Translations under genes and position numbers: made by a program
Notes under the pieces: generated by a model
Told to the model about the DNA's origin: nothing
Databases searched by the model: none
What the model saw: only the letters and a program-made list of their open reading frames with translations
Assembly: GCF_001050195.2 (NCBI RefSeq)
Contig: NZ_DF967966.1
Span: 65,204-129,203 of the forward strand
Direction: 5' to 3'
DNA: 64,000 bases
Source: Anaerolinea thermolimosa
GTDB lineage: Bacteria > Chloroflexota > Anaerolineae > Anaerolineales > Anaerolineaceae
In this document: positions 25,375-34,530 of the stretch, piece after piece
How positions within the stretch are numbered: position 1 is the stretch's first letter
Layout: each line of letters starts with the position of its first letter

Positions 25375-27441
25375 CTATTCGTGATCATTTATGGTTTGAT
25401 GGTTATTTTCTTGTTGATGAAAAGTCTGCTGGCAACTTTGAAATGCACTTGGTGAGATCCAGATTCCTGGTTCTACCTTGATGTAATGAGTATCAAGATA
25501 ATTAATCAGAGTTGATAAATAAGTTTTAACTGGGTAACCCCAGATTACGCCATCCAAACCTATTATAACTACTGCTTTTTTGGTAATAGATAAATCATTT
25601 ATAACCTCATTCTGACCAATTTCGGCTACCCAGGGGGTCATAAAGTGGTATTTCGAAGCAGGATATCGATTTGCTATAAAATAAAATAATGGGTCAAGTG
25701 GGTAAATCAAGTAATCAAACCTATGCCCTTCACATTCATACTTAAGATAGTTATTTTTTCGTTCATAATAACTTTGAAGTTGATCTTCAAAATTTTTTTT
25801 ATTTTCCTCGAAATCAAAAACAATAGTTCGTGCTGCACTGAATAAAAGAGCAATTAAAAACCATAGTAAAGTGAACTGCATTCCAATATATATAATCTGT
25901 GGAGAGAATTTACGCTTCTTGGTTTCCCAATTAGAAAATGTGAATATTGTAATTGTTGATATAGCGACCATAATAAAAGCCAAAGCTTGAAATCCTACAC
26001 CTGTCCTAGGAAATAAAGTACAGGTAATGAGATATAAAAAGAAGCCTCTAAAGTCTTTCTTGATGATTACGAGTGCAATTGAAATAATAATGATTCCGAG
26101 GCGAAAATAGAACCCTCCAAATAGCCAATGATCAATCGTGGTTTGAATTGGGAGCGATAGGTCTCTTACTAATTCGTTATAATTTCTGAAATTAGGATTT
26201 AGAACAAATAACCCATTTACAAATTGGCGCAGTGCAGAGGAAAATGGGTTAAGTGAACTAATTCTTGTATAGTGGGAATATATATTAACATTAAAGAGTA
26301 TTGCCTCGTTTATAAAGTCATTTAATGAACCATTTATAATAAAAACCAAGGATTGAATTCCAATAACGAGGATGAATGGGAAGAAAAGTATCGTGACGAA
26401 TTTAAAGATTTCCTTTTTCGATAATGGTCTGAAATTAAAAATTATAAAAAAAGCGCTGCCTAAAAGTAAAATTCCTGATGCTGGTAAAGCTTGAGGGTCT
26501 GAAAGAGTTGTCAACCCACATAATAGACTTATCCAAAGGATTGGTGCTACAGATAATTTTTTGGACAATGATAAAAACGTAATTACTGATGCAGCCAGGA
26601 AAGTACCCGTGATAGCATGATATAAAACCAGATTCCCTAAGTAAAAAAAACTTAATCCACTCCATATAAAGACAAAAAGAGCAACGGGCAAAAAATTTTT
26701 TATTAGAAAAGCGGTGATTAAAAATATTATTATCCAAAGACCGACAATCGACATTCTGATAGCAACAAAATCATTACCAAGTAATTTAACCATACCAGCT
26801 ACCCAGTAGTAAACCAAAGGTGGATGGTGAGAAAAAATGTCTGAATATAATTTAAATCCTTGGGTTATTAACCATCCAGTAGTGATATGATCTCCCTCAT
26901 CAACGAATAAGATGGAATATTTAGTCAAAAGTGAAATAAAGATACCTAAAACAAATAGGACGATTCCCAAAATAGTTTTCGCAGTTTTAATTTGAGGTGA
27001 CGATGATTGGGGTAAATTGCTTTGTACTTTGATATATTCAGAAAGCAGGTATAGTTCGAATAGAAAAATACTTACCCAAGAAAGAAAGGGCCATAACTTT
27101 GAAATATAAAGTGGTGATATTGAGTAGAGATAGAGAGAAGTTATTTCGGTTAATACAAATAGGGACAAACTAACAACTTTAATTAGATGATGTTTATTAA
27201 GAAGAATCTTTTGAATATTATTTTCAAATATAGAATGGTATTTAAACTGAACAAACAGCGTTAGCCCTAAAATAAGAATAGATAAAAAACAAAAGATTAA
27301 TAGGGAGAATTTTTCGATCGAATATCCTAGAATAATTGGTTTCTCAATAGATTGTTCGGATAGTAATAGTCCTATACTAGCCAGGCCTTGAAGGATATTC
27401 ATTATTACAAAGAGGGTTATTGCATTAGTGTTTTTTCTCAT
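25375..27441 (-). CDS. Multi-pass membrane protein, GT-C glycosyltransferase-like
   Basis: The protein is 688 residues with a dozen or more hydrophobic helices. A soluble C-terminal domain of about 150 residues ends in a Gln/His-rich tail. The segment FVDEGDHITTGWLITQG followed by SHHPPLVYYW resembles the first luminal loop of GT-C glycosyltransferases of the PMT/ArnT (GT39/GT83) type. There an acidic pair binds metal and lipid-linked sugar. It would transfer a sugar from a polyprenyl carrier on the outer membrane face; donor and acceptor are unknown. The gene is very AT-rich unlike its neighbours. Its ATG overlaps the TGA of a short upstream frame. Confidence 0.65.
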   Translation of the reverse strand: MRKNTNAITLFVIMNILQGLASIGLLLSEQSIEKPIILGYSIEKFSLLIFCFLSILILGLTLFVQFKYHSIFENNIQKILLNKHHLIKVVSLSLFVLTEITSLYLYSISPLYISKLWPFLSWVSIFLFELYLLSEYIKVQSNLPQSSSPQIKTAKTILGIVLFVLGIFISLLTKYSILFVDEGDHITTGWLITQGFKLYSDIFSHHPPLVYYWVAGMVKLLGNDFVAIRMSIVGLWIIIFLITAFLIKNFLPVALFVFIWSGLSFFYLGNLVLYHAITGTFLAASVITFLSLSKKLSVAPILWISLLCGLTTLSDPQALPASGILLLGSAFFIIFNFRPLSKKEIFKFVTILFFPFILVIGIQSLVFIINGSLNDFINEAILFNVNIYSHYTRISSLNPFSSALRQFVNGLFVLNPNFRNYNELVRDLSLPIQTTIDHWLFGGFYFRLGIIIISIALVIIKKDFRGFFLYLITCTLFPRTGVGFQALAFIMVAISTITIFTFSNWETKKRKFSPQIIYIGMQFTLLWFLIALLFSAARTIVFDFEENKKNFEDQLQSYYERKNNYLKYECEGHRFDYLIYPLDPLFYFIANRYPASKYHFMTPWVAEIGQNEVINDLSITKKAVVIIGLDGVIWGYPVKTYLSTLINYLDTHYIKVEPGIWISPSAFQSCQQTFHQQENNHQTINDHE

Positions 27442-27530
27442 GAGTTTTCAAGTCGGGTCCAATATTTACTTTGCAATTTTACTTCGCCTTTCCAGTCTTG
27501 ATCTAATGTTCCTCTCCTGAAATATGTCAT
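27438..27530 (-). CDS. Possible short ORF or gene remnant coupled to the GT-C-like gene
   Basis: A minus-strand frame is open from 27563 to its TGA at 27440-27438. That TGA overlaps the ATG of the membrane-protein gene in the ATGA manner of coupled genes. From the ATG at 27530 it would encode 30 residues (MTYFRRGTLDQDWKGEVKLQ and ten more). There is no clear ribosome-binding site. It may be the 3' stump of a decayed gene, since further disrupted frames (for example VKWKLKTIKLSADELNGL) lie upstream. Confidence 0.25.
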   Translation of the reverse strand: MTYFRRGTLDQDWKGEVKLQSKYWTRLENS

Positions 27531-27882
27531 GCAATTTACTGATAATTCACCAATCCGTTCAGCTCATCAGCAGAAAGTTTGATCGTTTTTAGTTTCCACT
27601 TTACTCGGCCTTTATCTCAAATATTACTATGGTGGTTGTTTTCGGAATATTAAATTCTGCTTTGTGTCATTATTCACCAATCCATTCATAAAAGTGGAAT
27701 TTTTCCCAAGATTTTTAGGGCAAATACGGTCGTTGGTTCATAGGTTGACACATCAATATAACTTTTGTAAATGAAGCATAGAATTGCAAGCTCCGGGTAT
27801 CACCTGTGATTGGGATTTTTCTCATACCACGGAGCTTGCAAAGTTTGGGTCGAGATTGTGTTTTGGGTTTAAAAAGTGTAAA
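27531..27882. other. AT-rich gap with diverged repeats and decayed frames
   Basis: No intact gene is visible. ATTCACCAATCCGTTCA at 27544 recurs with one change as ATTCACCAATCCATTCA at 27672. ACTTCGCCTTT at 27481 and ACTCGGCCTTT at 27603 precede the two copies at similar distance, which suggests an old duplication of about 120-130 bp. The right end holds a long hairpin. Confidence 0.4.
27784..27841 (-). repeat. Long hairpin downstream of the first ADP-ribosylglycohydrolase gene
   Basis: TTGCAAGCTCCG (27784-27795) pairs perfectly with 27830-27841. After a one-base bulge GGTAT pairs with ATACC (27824-27828), leaving a 23-nt loop. It lies 41 bp past the stop codon and could terminate the ABC operon, although only a weak T-rich tail follows. 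It also marks the edge of the AT-rich island. Confidence 0.5.
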
Positions 27883-30000
27883 TTAATAACTCGTTAGCTT
27901 TTCCACCTTCACCACCCGGGTTGCGGTACGCCCTTCGGTGCAGACCAGTCCCACGGCGCCGCTGTGCAGGGGGTGTTCAGGGTCTTCCGCTTCGAAGAGC
28001 TTTTCGCCGTTCACCCAGGCGCTCAGATGGTTGCCGTTGCCTTCCAGGGCCAGCAGGTAGGTTTGCCCGTATTCCCACGCGAAGGGGGCTTCGGCGAGAA
28101 CGCTGGTCTGGTCGTACCACTGTTTGATGAGGCGTGCCCTGCCCCCCGGAGCGAGCAGGAGGGCATAATAGCGCCGCAGGCCCTGAACGCGGATCGCCAG
28201 CCCCGCCGCATTGACCATGTGCGGGGTTACATCGGCTTCTGCGCGGTAGTTCTCCCAGTCCAGTGTGCCCTGAATAAGCAGACCGGTGCCTTCGTTCTGG
28301 ATCAGCCGGAAAGGTTCATCCCAGCTCATAAAATCGGTCACGGCATTTACCCAGGCCAGTCGCCAGGCGGGGTTGGTACCCTCGGGGCGGGTGAAGAGCA
28401 CCGTTGGGGCGCCTTTCCAGTCCAGATAGTCAAGATACAGTGTGCCGCGAGCTCCCTGGGGTGATTGAATTTCCAGCCCAATTTCGGCGATGGGCCAGCC
28501 ACCGGTTTCGGGAATGGGCCAGGTGAAGGTATATTCCTCTCCGGCGACCAGGGTGGTTTCGGGGCCGTAGAGGCGTGTCAGCCCGCCTTCTGGTGCGTGG
28601 CATTGCAGGTAGAGCCGGCAGACGGCCGGCTGGGCGTTGTTGGCATCTGCCACTATCCCGGCGCTCACTACCTGCCCCGGGTAGAGGGTGGGGCTGGCAA
28701 AGAGTGAGTAACTGCGCATCTGAAGCGCTTCAGCGGGGAGGAAAGTTGGGGTAGCCACCCGTGCTGGCTGTCCGGGGGCTGTGTGTGCATAATGGATCGC
28801 CAGGCTGTGACGTCCGAGCCGGCTGTGGCCGATGACATTTTCGATCTGGGCCGGGCCGCGCCCCTCGACCAGTGGCTCAACGCGAAAGCCCTGCACCGCC
28901 CCGGGTAACTCAAAGTGAAAGCGTGCCCCGCGCTTGGGGTGCACCGGGGGCAGGCCAGCCAGCGTGCGGCCAATATTGGCCACCCGGAAGGCCACCTGAA
29001 CAGCATCGGTAATGCATGAGCCGCCTTCAGCCGTGGGCAGGTAAAGCCTGTCAGCCACCGGGCCGCGCCAGTCGGGGCCGGCATGGATGCCCTGCAGACC
29101 ATTCTTGATGCCCATCAGGCACCCCACATTCCCGCTGTTGCAATCGGTGTCCCACCCGGCGGTGTTGGTGATCATGAGCGTCTTCTGGAAATCATCTTCT
29201 CCGTAGAGCAGTCCCAGAAGGATGAGCGCATGGTTGGGTACCATGTGGCAGTTTCCACCATAACGGTCATAACCGTAATGTTGCACAATGAGCTTTCGGG
29301 CTTCACGCCAGTCGGGGGTTTTCTCACGCCAGTCACGCAGGTCGGCGATCAGGCGGTAGATGAGCGAGTCGCGGGGGATGAGAGAGGTAGCCACATCCAG
29401 CAGGCGGTTGAGGCTGGGTTCAATGAAGGCCTGGGATTCCATGGCGGCCAGCACTTGCGCACCGTAAATGGCTTCACCATCATGGCTGACCGAAGCAGCG
29501 CGGCGCGCCAGGTCGGCGGCCAGGTCGGGCTGGCCCGGGGCCACCATGGCCCAGCCATCGATGAAAATCTGTGCGCCGATTTGCTCCGCAACCACCTTGC
29601 CGTTCAAGGCTATCGACCCGCTTTGCGGGGCTGGAATGCCCTTCTTCAGGCGCAGATAGGCTGTATGCTCGGTGGAGTTACCCAGCCCACCCCACCAGAG
29701 CACGGTGCGCCCTTCGATCAGATAGTTCAGCCAGGTTTGACCGATTTGCGCCGGGGTGATGTTTCGGTCGTGGTCAAAGTCTGGCAGGGCGCGCAAGAAG
29801 GTGAAGGTGCCGGAGATATCATCATCGGTAACGACCAGGGGAACACCGCGCTTCTCGTGGACGTAATACCACACCTCGCCCAGCTCAGCCATAATTTTGT
29901 CGTACGTCCAGCCTTCAAATGGCCGGCCCAGATAGACGCCGATAATCTTTCCCAGCACACCGGCGTAGACTTTTTCTTCGTAATTTGCAGGAAGAGCCAT
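27883..30000 (-). CDS. ADP-ribosylglycohydrolase-family protein with beta-sandwich C-terminus (copy 1)
   Basis: The protein is 705 residues without a signal peptide. The first ~345 residues carry the DraG/ARH fold with its two-metal motifs: VVTDDDISGTF, SHDGEAIYG and WDTDCNSGN. A linker beta domain (about 350-520) follows. A concanavalin-like domain of the LamG/DUF1080 type (about 530-705; IQGTLDWENYRAEAD, AIRVQGLRRYYALLL, LSAWVNGEKLFE) closes the protein. DraG proteins hydrolyse N- or O-glycosidic bonds of ADP-ribose. Fusion to carbohydrate-type beta-sandwiches, and a place 13 bp after a sugar ABC permease gene, suggest instead a glycosidase-like role on an imported sugar or nucleoside; this is inference. 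A paralogue lies at 34620-36731. Confidence 0.8.
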   Translation of the reverse strand: MALPANYEEKVYAGVLGKIIGVYLGRPFEGWTYDKIMAELGEVWYYVHEKRGVPLVVTDDDISGTFTFLRALPDFDHDRNITPAQIGQTWLNYLIEGRTVLWWGGLGNSTEHTAYLRLKKGIPAPQSGSIALNGKVVAEQIGAQIFIDGWAMVAPGQPDLAADLARRAASVSHDGEAIYGAQVLAAMESQAFIEPSLNRLLDVATSLIPRDSLIYRLIADLRDWREKTPDWREARKLIVQHYGYDRYGGNCHMVPNHALILLGLLYGEDDFQKTLMITNTAGWDTDCNSGNVGCLMGIKNGLQGIHAGPDWRGPVADRLYLPTAEGGSCITDAVQVAFRVANIGRTLAGLPPVHPKRGARFHFELPGAVQGFRVEPLVEGRGPAQIENVIGHSRLGRHSLAIHYAHTAPGQPARVATPTFLPAEALQMRSYSLFASPTLYPGQVVSAGIVADANNAQPAVCRLYLQCHAPEGGLTRLYGPETTLVAGEEYTFTWPIPETGGWPIAEIGLEIQSPQGARGTLYLDYLDWKGAPTVLFTRPEGTNPAWRLAWVNAVTDFMSWDEPFRLIQNEGTGLLIQGTLDWENYRAEADVTPHMVNAAGLAIRVQGLRRYYALLLAPGGRARLIKQWYDQTSVLAEAPFAWEYGQTYLLALEGNGNHLSAWVNGEKLFEAEDPEHPLHSGAVGLVCTEGRTATRVVKVEKLTSY
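29921..29970 (-). repeat. 50-bp exact repeat shared with the second ADP-ribosylglycohydrolase gene
   Basis: This stretch is identical base for base to 36652-36701. Both encode VYAGVLGKIIGVYLGRP near the N-terminus of the two paralogues, which differ clearly elsewhere. Both copies are in direct orientation. Confidence 0.9.
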
Positions 30001-30013
30001 AGTATTACTCCTT

Positions 30014-30868
30014 TTACCCCTTCAAGCCACCTTGGGTCAATCCTTCGATGAACCTTCTTTGCATTAACAAGAATAACACCACAAGAGGAAAGATCATCAT
30101 CACTGCACCTGCGCTTGTGAGACCCCAATCACGCCCCCCGTACGCGGTGGAAAAATTATAGTAGCTGGTTACTACCGTAAAGAGTTCCTGCTTGGTTAAA
30201 AAGACCGTCGCCAACAGGTATTCATTCCAGACGCTGAGCCCTACGACCAGTCCCACAGTCAGGAAGGCCGGCCAGGCGAGTGGTACGACCACCCTTTGAA
30301 AAACATCCCACTCACCGGCCCCATCGACCCTGGCAGCATCTTCAAAATCGCTGGGTATCTGAATCATGTATGAGCGAAGCAAAAAAATGGAGAAGGGAGC
30401 ATTTGTTGCTACATAAATGATGATCAACCCAAGCAGGTTGTTTACCAAACCAAGTTTTCTCCACAGGAAAAAGAGCGGCACGAGGAAGAGCTGGATGGGT
30501 AAGCTGGAAGAGATCAGCATATACATGGTAAGAATTCCTGAGCCGGGTAAATTCAATTTAGCAATGCTGTAAGCAGCCATCCCACTCAAGATGAGTGTGG
30601 CAACAACGGTACCGGCCACTAAAATTAACGTATTGGGCAGAGTCTTTCCAAACTGGCCGACAACCCACGCTCGTGGATAGTTTGAGAGGATGATCTCTCT
30701 GGGAAACCCTATGAGGTTTCGGCCAGCATCGGCAGGGGTTTTCAGTGAATTAAATACCAGGATGACAAGCGGCCCAATAGCAAAGATTACCAAGAGGAGT
30801 ACAATAATGTAATTGGGTACCAAACTGGAAGTTCGGCGTGGGAACAAAAATCGCATCATATTTCCCAC
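30014..30868 (-). CDS. Sugar ABC transporter permease, MalG-like
   Basis: The protein is 284 residues with about six membrane helices. The cytoplasmic EAA loop reads EDAARVDGAGEWDVFQRVVVP, matching CUT1-family inner-membrane permeases that dock onto a shared ATPase. It pairs with the MalF-like permease just upstream, whose 3' end it overlaps by 13 bp. The ADP-ribosylglycohydrolase gene begins 13 bp after it. No ATPase gene is present, so the importer probably uses an ATPase encoded elsewhere, as many CUT1 systems do. The exact start within the first four codons is uncertain. Confidence 0.92.
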   Translation of the reverse strand: MGNMMRFLFPRRTSSLVPNYIIVLLLVIFAIGPLVILVFNSLKTPADAGRNLIGFPREIILSNYPRAWVVGQFGKTLPNTLILVAGTVVATLILSGMAAYSIAKLNLPGSGILTMYMLISSSLPIQLFLVPLFFLWRKLGLVNNLLGLIIIYVATNAPFSIFLLRSYMIQIPSDFEDAARVDGAGEWDVFQRVVVPLAWPAFLTVGLVVGLSVWNEYLLATVFLTKQELFTVVTSYYNFSTAYGGRDWGLTSAGAVMMIFPLVVLFLLMQRRFIEGLTQGGLKG

Positions 30869-31782
30869 CCTCTCTTTCTAAGGATTTGGAATATTCCAAT
30901 AATAATACCTGCGAAAAAGCTCATGGTCAGGCCGATCGCTGCGGCATAACCTGCGTTGAAACGCTGGAAGGCATTTTTGAATACAAGAATGCTCAATAAC
31001 TCTGAAGCGCCTGCCGGGCCTCCTTGGGTTGTAATCCATACGTAGTCAAAGGCCAGGAAAGACCAGATTCCGGTCATGAGTAACATGAATACAAGGGTGG
31101 GGCGAATACCAGGTAATGTTACATGGATAAATTCATTCCATCGATTCGCGCCATCAATCTTTGCCGCGTCGTACAGTTCCTGCGGAACGCTTTGCATTGC
31201 GGTCAGGAACAGCACCATTAAAAATCCCCACCAGTGCCAGTTATCCACAAAGGCAGCCGCTAATAATGCTGTGTCGGTACGGCCAAAATACGCAATGTTT
31301 AAGAAAGGCATTCCCAGGCGAGCCGCCACTCCTCCCAACCCAATATCAATGTGAAGCAAATCTTTCCAAATACTTGCCGTGATCACACTGGGCAAAATAT
31401 AAGGAATAAATAGGATGGCCCGGAAGAAGAGCCCTCCCTTTTTCAGGGGCGCAATCAGACTGGCTGCAATGAGAGCCATTGCAATGGGAATGGTCAGGAA
31501 GAATAATAACCAGATCAGATTATTCTGGAAAGCGTGGATATATTGCCTGTCAGTGGTAATTTTTTGGAAATTCGCGAGCCCGATAAATTTAGCGGGTCCA
31601 ATTCCATTCCACTCTGTTAATGAGAAGTAAATTGAACTGATGGATGGACCAAGTACCACCGTCATGTGAATGAGGAGAATAGGCAGTACAAATAATACAG
31701 GAATTACTTTTCGATAAAAAAACTGCTTGGTTATCTTCGGTCTTGTGGGTGAGGAAAGGTCTTTCTTAATTAAGGTTCCCAT
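30856..31782 (-). CDS. Sugar ABC transporter permease, MalF-like
   Basis: The protein is 308 residues: a cytoplasmic N-terminus, then about six helices. The EAA loop reads YDAAKIDGANRWNEFIHVTLP, and the helix-end motif TQGGPAGASELLSILVF is typical of CUT1 MalF/UgpA proteins. It forms the heterodimeric channel with the MalG-like permease. It starts 74 bp after the binding-protein gene in the same transcript. A chance perfect DnaA-box-like TTATCCACA lies inside it at 31241-31249. Confidence 0.92.
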   Translation of the reverse strand: MGTLIKKDLSSPTRPKITKQFFYRKVIPVLFVLPILLIHMTVVLGPSISSIYFSLTEWNGIGPAKFIGLANFQKITTDRQYIHAFQNNLIWLLFFLTIPIAMALIAASLIAPLKKGGLFFRAILFIPYILPSVITASIWKDLLHIDIGLGGVAARLGMPFLNIAYFGRTDTALLAAAFVDNWHWWGFLMVLFLTAMQSVPQELYDAAKIDGANRWNEFIHVTLPGIRPTLVFMLLMTGIWSFLAFDYVWITTQGGPAGASELLSILVFKNAFQRFNAGYAAAIGLTMSFFAGIIIGIFQILRKRGWEI

Positions 31783-31856
31783 AAAAGCCCCTTATCAATT
31801 TCTGTGGGCGGATATCGAAAGGATACCCGCCCACAGAAGGTTTCTCAAGTTACAGG

Positions 31857-33242
31857 TTACTTTCGTTCGGGAATAGGCGGGATGTTCCCTGCCTTGAGTT
31901 CTTCCTGGAAAAGATCGTTCAGGCCTTTGAGGTAATCCTGTACGGTTACCTGTTTTGCCCAAACCTTCTCGATCTCATCGTAAATATATACGTCCGATTT
32001 CGGCGGCCAGAACGTCCAGGTAGTATACCCATACTGCCCATTTGCAGCTGCTTTACTGAGCTCTTCGATCAGGCGGGCGCGTCGTGGATCAATACCCTTC
32101 AGCTGTTGGGTGGTAAGGTTAATGGGGGCTGGAGCGATACCGCATTGAGTGATGCTAATAGATTGGGCTTCAGGAGAGAAGTAATAGGTAAGGAACTGGG
32201 CTGATTCTTTAGGGTATTTGGTCGCTGCATTGATCGAGTATGTAGAACCGATCCCTAAGGTGAATAGGGGAGAGCCATCTGTGGTTGGGAAGGGCACCCA
32301 ATCCCAGTCATTGGAATTGTTGGCTTTTTCACCAAAATAGTTGCCGATGGTTCCCATCCACCAGGTTCCAGATGGCGCCATGGCAGCTTTTCCATCACCC
32401 AGAGCTGTTAGGAATTCAGTGGATTTTGTTGTGTAGTATCGGTCCAGGCTTCCCATGAAATCGCCATTCATAAACAGTTGATTCATGGTATCGATTGCTT
32501 TTTCAAAATCTGGATCCGTCCATGGGATTTTTCCGGTCAGAGCATCATAGACTTTCTGGGGACCAGCCATGTGATTGACGAAGATACTCCAGTAGTGTTC
32601 ATCAGCGGGTTTCCAATCGGAGTTACCCGCAGCATTGGGGATTAAACCGGCCGCTTTGATATCTTCGACGAGTTTGAGGTATTCGTCAATGGTTTTTGGC
32701 GGTTTCCACCCATGCTGTTCAAACACTGTTTTGTTGTAATAGAGTACCAGGGTTTCAATTTCATGAGGGATGCTGTAGAGTTTACCATCCACCTTACCAA
32801 GGGAAAGCGCCCATGGTAAGAATTGTTTATCCCACCCGAATTCCTGGGCATATTGATCGAGGGCGAGCAACTGACCGGCTTTTGCCATCTCATAAGCAAA
32901 AGATGGGCCTGGGGTAATCACAATATCAGGGCCACCGCCTCCTGTGATAGCAGTGCGGGTTGCATCCCACGAGTTCGCCAAAGGCTGGGCTTCCACAGTG
33001 AAGCTGTTGCCTTTTTTGTTGAAATTGCCCACAATGTTATCAATCATGCATTGCAATTGTGTGGCGTCGCCCCCGGAGTCTAGCCACAGGGTAATGGTGG
33101 GTTTTTTCTCAGAGGTTTGCCCGGATTCAGTCGTCCCGCCGGTCTGTTGCGAAGCCGGTGCCTGGGTGCTGGAAGGTGCACACGAAGCCAGGAGTAACGT
33201 GGCAACAACGAGCACAATGACGAAGCGTCTCATAAGGTTCAT
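31857..33242 (-). CDS. Sugar ABC transporter substrate-binding lipoprotein
   Basis: The protein is 461 residues. The signal peptide ends in LLLASC and a Ser/Thr/Gln linker follows. The mature part matches the CUT1 family-1 extracellular binding proteins: ITLWLDSGGD at the first strand, GGGPDIVITPG, LALDQYAQEFGW, YYNKTVFEQHGWKPPKTIDEY and PSGTWWMG. It captures an oligosaccharide or glycoside for the two permeases. The ATG at 33242 is used because AGGAGG lies 4 bases upstream; ATG 33233 is an alternative. Upstream TTGATG and GTAAAT, 17 bp apart on the minus strand, could form its promoter. Confidence 0.9.
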   Translation of the reverse strand: MNLMRRFVIVLVVATLLLASCAPSSTQAPASQQTGGTTESGQTSEKKPTITLWLDSGGDATQLQCMIDNIVGNFNKKGNSFTVEAQPLANSWDATRTAITGGGGPDIVITPGPSFAYEMAKAGQLLALDQYAQEFGWDKQFLPWALSLGKVDGKLYSIPHEIETLVLYYNKTVFEQHGWKPPKTIDEYLKLVEDIKAAGLIPNAAGNSDWKPADEHYWSIFVNHMAGPQKVYDALTGKIPWTDPDFEKAIDTMNQLFMNGDFMGSLDRYYTTKSTEFLTALGDGKAAMAPSGTWWMGTIGNYFGEKANNSNDWDWVPFPTTDGSPLFTLGIGSTYSINAATKYPKESAQFLTYYFSPEAQSISITQCGIAPAPINLTTQQLKGIDPRRARLIEELSKAAANGQYGYTTWTFWPPKSDVYIYDEIEKVWAKQVTVQDYLKGLNDLFQEELKAGNIPPIPERK

Positions 33243-33365
33243 TTCTCCTCCTGTTGAGCAGGTCAATACAAAATGGCTGATTGATCTGAATGATTTACCG
33301 GTTAAGCTGCCGGTACATCAACAAAAAAAGATGGTTACTTCCTGATATTCATCACCTCCAATTTC

Positions 33366-34385
33366 TCAGGCTGATTCTCTTATGACTAACTCATAGGGCA
33401 TTTCCACCACTCTTCCCCCCGCTGGGGCATGACCGTTCAGGCGCTCAATCACCAGCTGTGCGGCGCGGGCTCCCATCTCATGCTGGAACTGACGAATGGT
33501 TGTGAGTGCAGGGGTAACTAAAGAAGCGGCGGGAATGTCGTCAAACCCAATAACACTGAGGTCATCGGGCACGCGTAGTCCGGCCTCGCGGATAGCTTTC
33601 ATAGCCCCAATGGCCATGAGGTCGTTGGCGGCAAAAATGGCTGTAGGGCATTCACCGGGGGGGCGTTGTAACAATCTGTGCATTCCTTCGTAGCCCCCAC
33701 GCTCATCGTAGGTTTCCACTTCGATGATGTCAGACTCGAGGTGCTCTTCAACCAGGCGCAGTGCCTGTAAAAAGCCTTCGCGGCGGGCTTCACGTGGGCC
33801 GAAAAAGCCGGTGATCATCGCCAGCCGTCGATGTCCCTTGCGAAGCAGATAGGTTGTGGCGTCTCGTGCGGCGGCCTGATTATCGACATAAATATTATCC
33901 AGGGGAAGTTCTCCCGCAGAATGCCTGCGAACTTCCAGGCGAGCTACGGCGATGTTTTGCTCGAAGAGCGATTGCAGGTCTCGCGCGTGGAGGTGGAAGA
34001 AAACACCCACCACCCCATCTGCCCGCCCCTGTCGTGCCAGATGGATGACTTTGGCTTCCCGGTTAGCATCAGCCTGGGTGTTGTAGATGATGATCTCGTA
34101 GCCATTGGCTTCGGCGGTATTTTGCACCCCGCTTACAAATGCCGGGTAAAACGGGTTGGTGATAGAGGGGATGATGCAGGCCAGAGTATGCGTGCGGGTG
34201 GTGCGCAGGGTACGAGCGGCGCTGTTGGGAATATACCCCAGTTGCCGGATGGCCTCGAGGACTTTGGTACGTGTCTCTGGAGGCACGGATTGGGTATCAG
34301 GGTTGTTGAGTACCAGCGAGACGGTGGTTTGAGACACTCCCGCAACCCGTGCGACATCAAATTGAGTGGGTTTCCTCTGTTTCAT
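33366..34385 (-). CDS. LacI-family transcriptional regulator
   Basis: The protein is 339 residues, the normal LacI length. The N-terminal helix-turn-helix reads [22 protein letters not shown] with the hinge helix [19 protein letters not shown] periplasmic-binding-protein-like sensor domain follows ([51 protein letters not shown]). It most likely represses the adjacent importer operon and itself in the absence of the sugar. The ATG at 34385 is chosen from homologue length. A TTG at 34421 would add 12 residues, and neither start has a clear ribosome-binding site. A LacI-type operator overlaps its own promoter. Confidence 0.92.
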   Translation of the reverse strand: MKQRKPTQFDVARVAGVSQTTVSLVLNNPDTQSVPPETRTKVLEAIRQLGYIPNSAARTLRTTRTHTLACIIPSITNPFYPAFVSGVQNTAEANGYEIIIYNTQADANREAKVIHLARQGRADGVVGVFFHLHARDLQSLFEQNIAVARLEVRRHSAGELPLDNIYVDNQAAARDATTYLLRKGHRRLAMITGFFGPREARREGFLQALRLVEEHLESDIIEVETYDERGGYEGMHRLLQRPPGECPTAIFAANDLMAIGAMKAIREAGLRVPDDLSVIGFDDIPAASLVTPALTTIRQFQHEMGARAAQLVIERLNGHAPAGGRVVEMPYELVIRESA

Positions 34386-34425
34386 TCTGGCTGACCGGGG
34401 TTCGGAAGGGGCCTGCTTCAAGAGA

Positions 34426-34474
34426 TAATACGTAACACTAATACGTATTATAACGAACTAAAAAAAAGAGTCAA
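34426..34474 (-). promoter_or_regulatory. lacI promoter with overlapping LacI-type operator
   Basis: On the minus strand TTGACT (34474-34469) and TATAAT (34452-34447) are 16 bp apart. The perfect palindrome TAATACGTATTA (34439-34450), with the central CG typical of LacI operators, covers the -10 box and start site. A second TAATACGTA lies at 34426-34434, 13 bp away. Binding there should block transcription, so the regulator is predicted to repress itself. Confidence 0.65.
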
Positions 34475-34530
34475 GCGTTTTGGGTCAATGTGTCTGTCCC
34501 AAAAATGGTGGGCGACTTTTGAAACCCCAC

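Larger units (their letters stand above)
25286..27882. other. AT-rich island, probably horizontally acquired
   Basis: Base composition changes abruptly to AT-rich just after the DUF952 stop and returns to GC-rich at the ADP-ribosylglycohydrolase gene near 27,883. The island carries one membrane-protein gene, decayed coding fragments, and a large hairpin at its right edge. Codon use (many AAA, ATT, TTA) differs from all neighbours. No transposase, integrase or tRNA was seen. Confidence 0.75.

Noticed and set aside
27784..27841. Long inverted repeat considered as an insertion-sequence end
   Set aside because: The two arms form one hairpin only 58 bp across, and no transposase or matching second end was found.
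27442..27882. Search for a tRNA gene as the integration site of the AT-rich island
   Set aside because: No cloverleaf-like sequence or CCA-type end was visible in either flank.
31241..31249. Perfect DnaA-box-like TTATCCACA
   Set aside because: It is a single copy inside a permease gene with no clustered boxes or AT-rich unwinding region, so it is not evidence for oriC.
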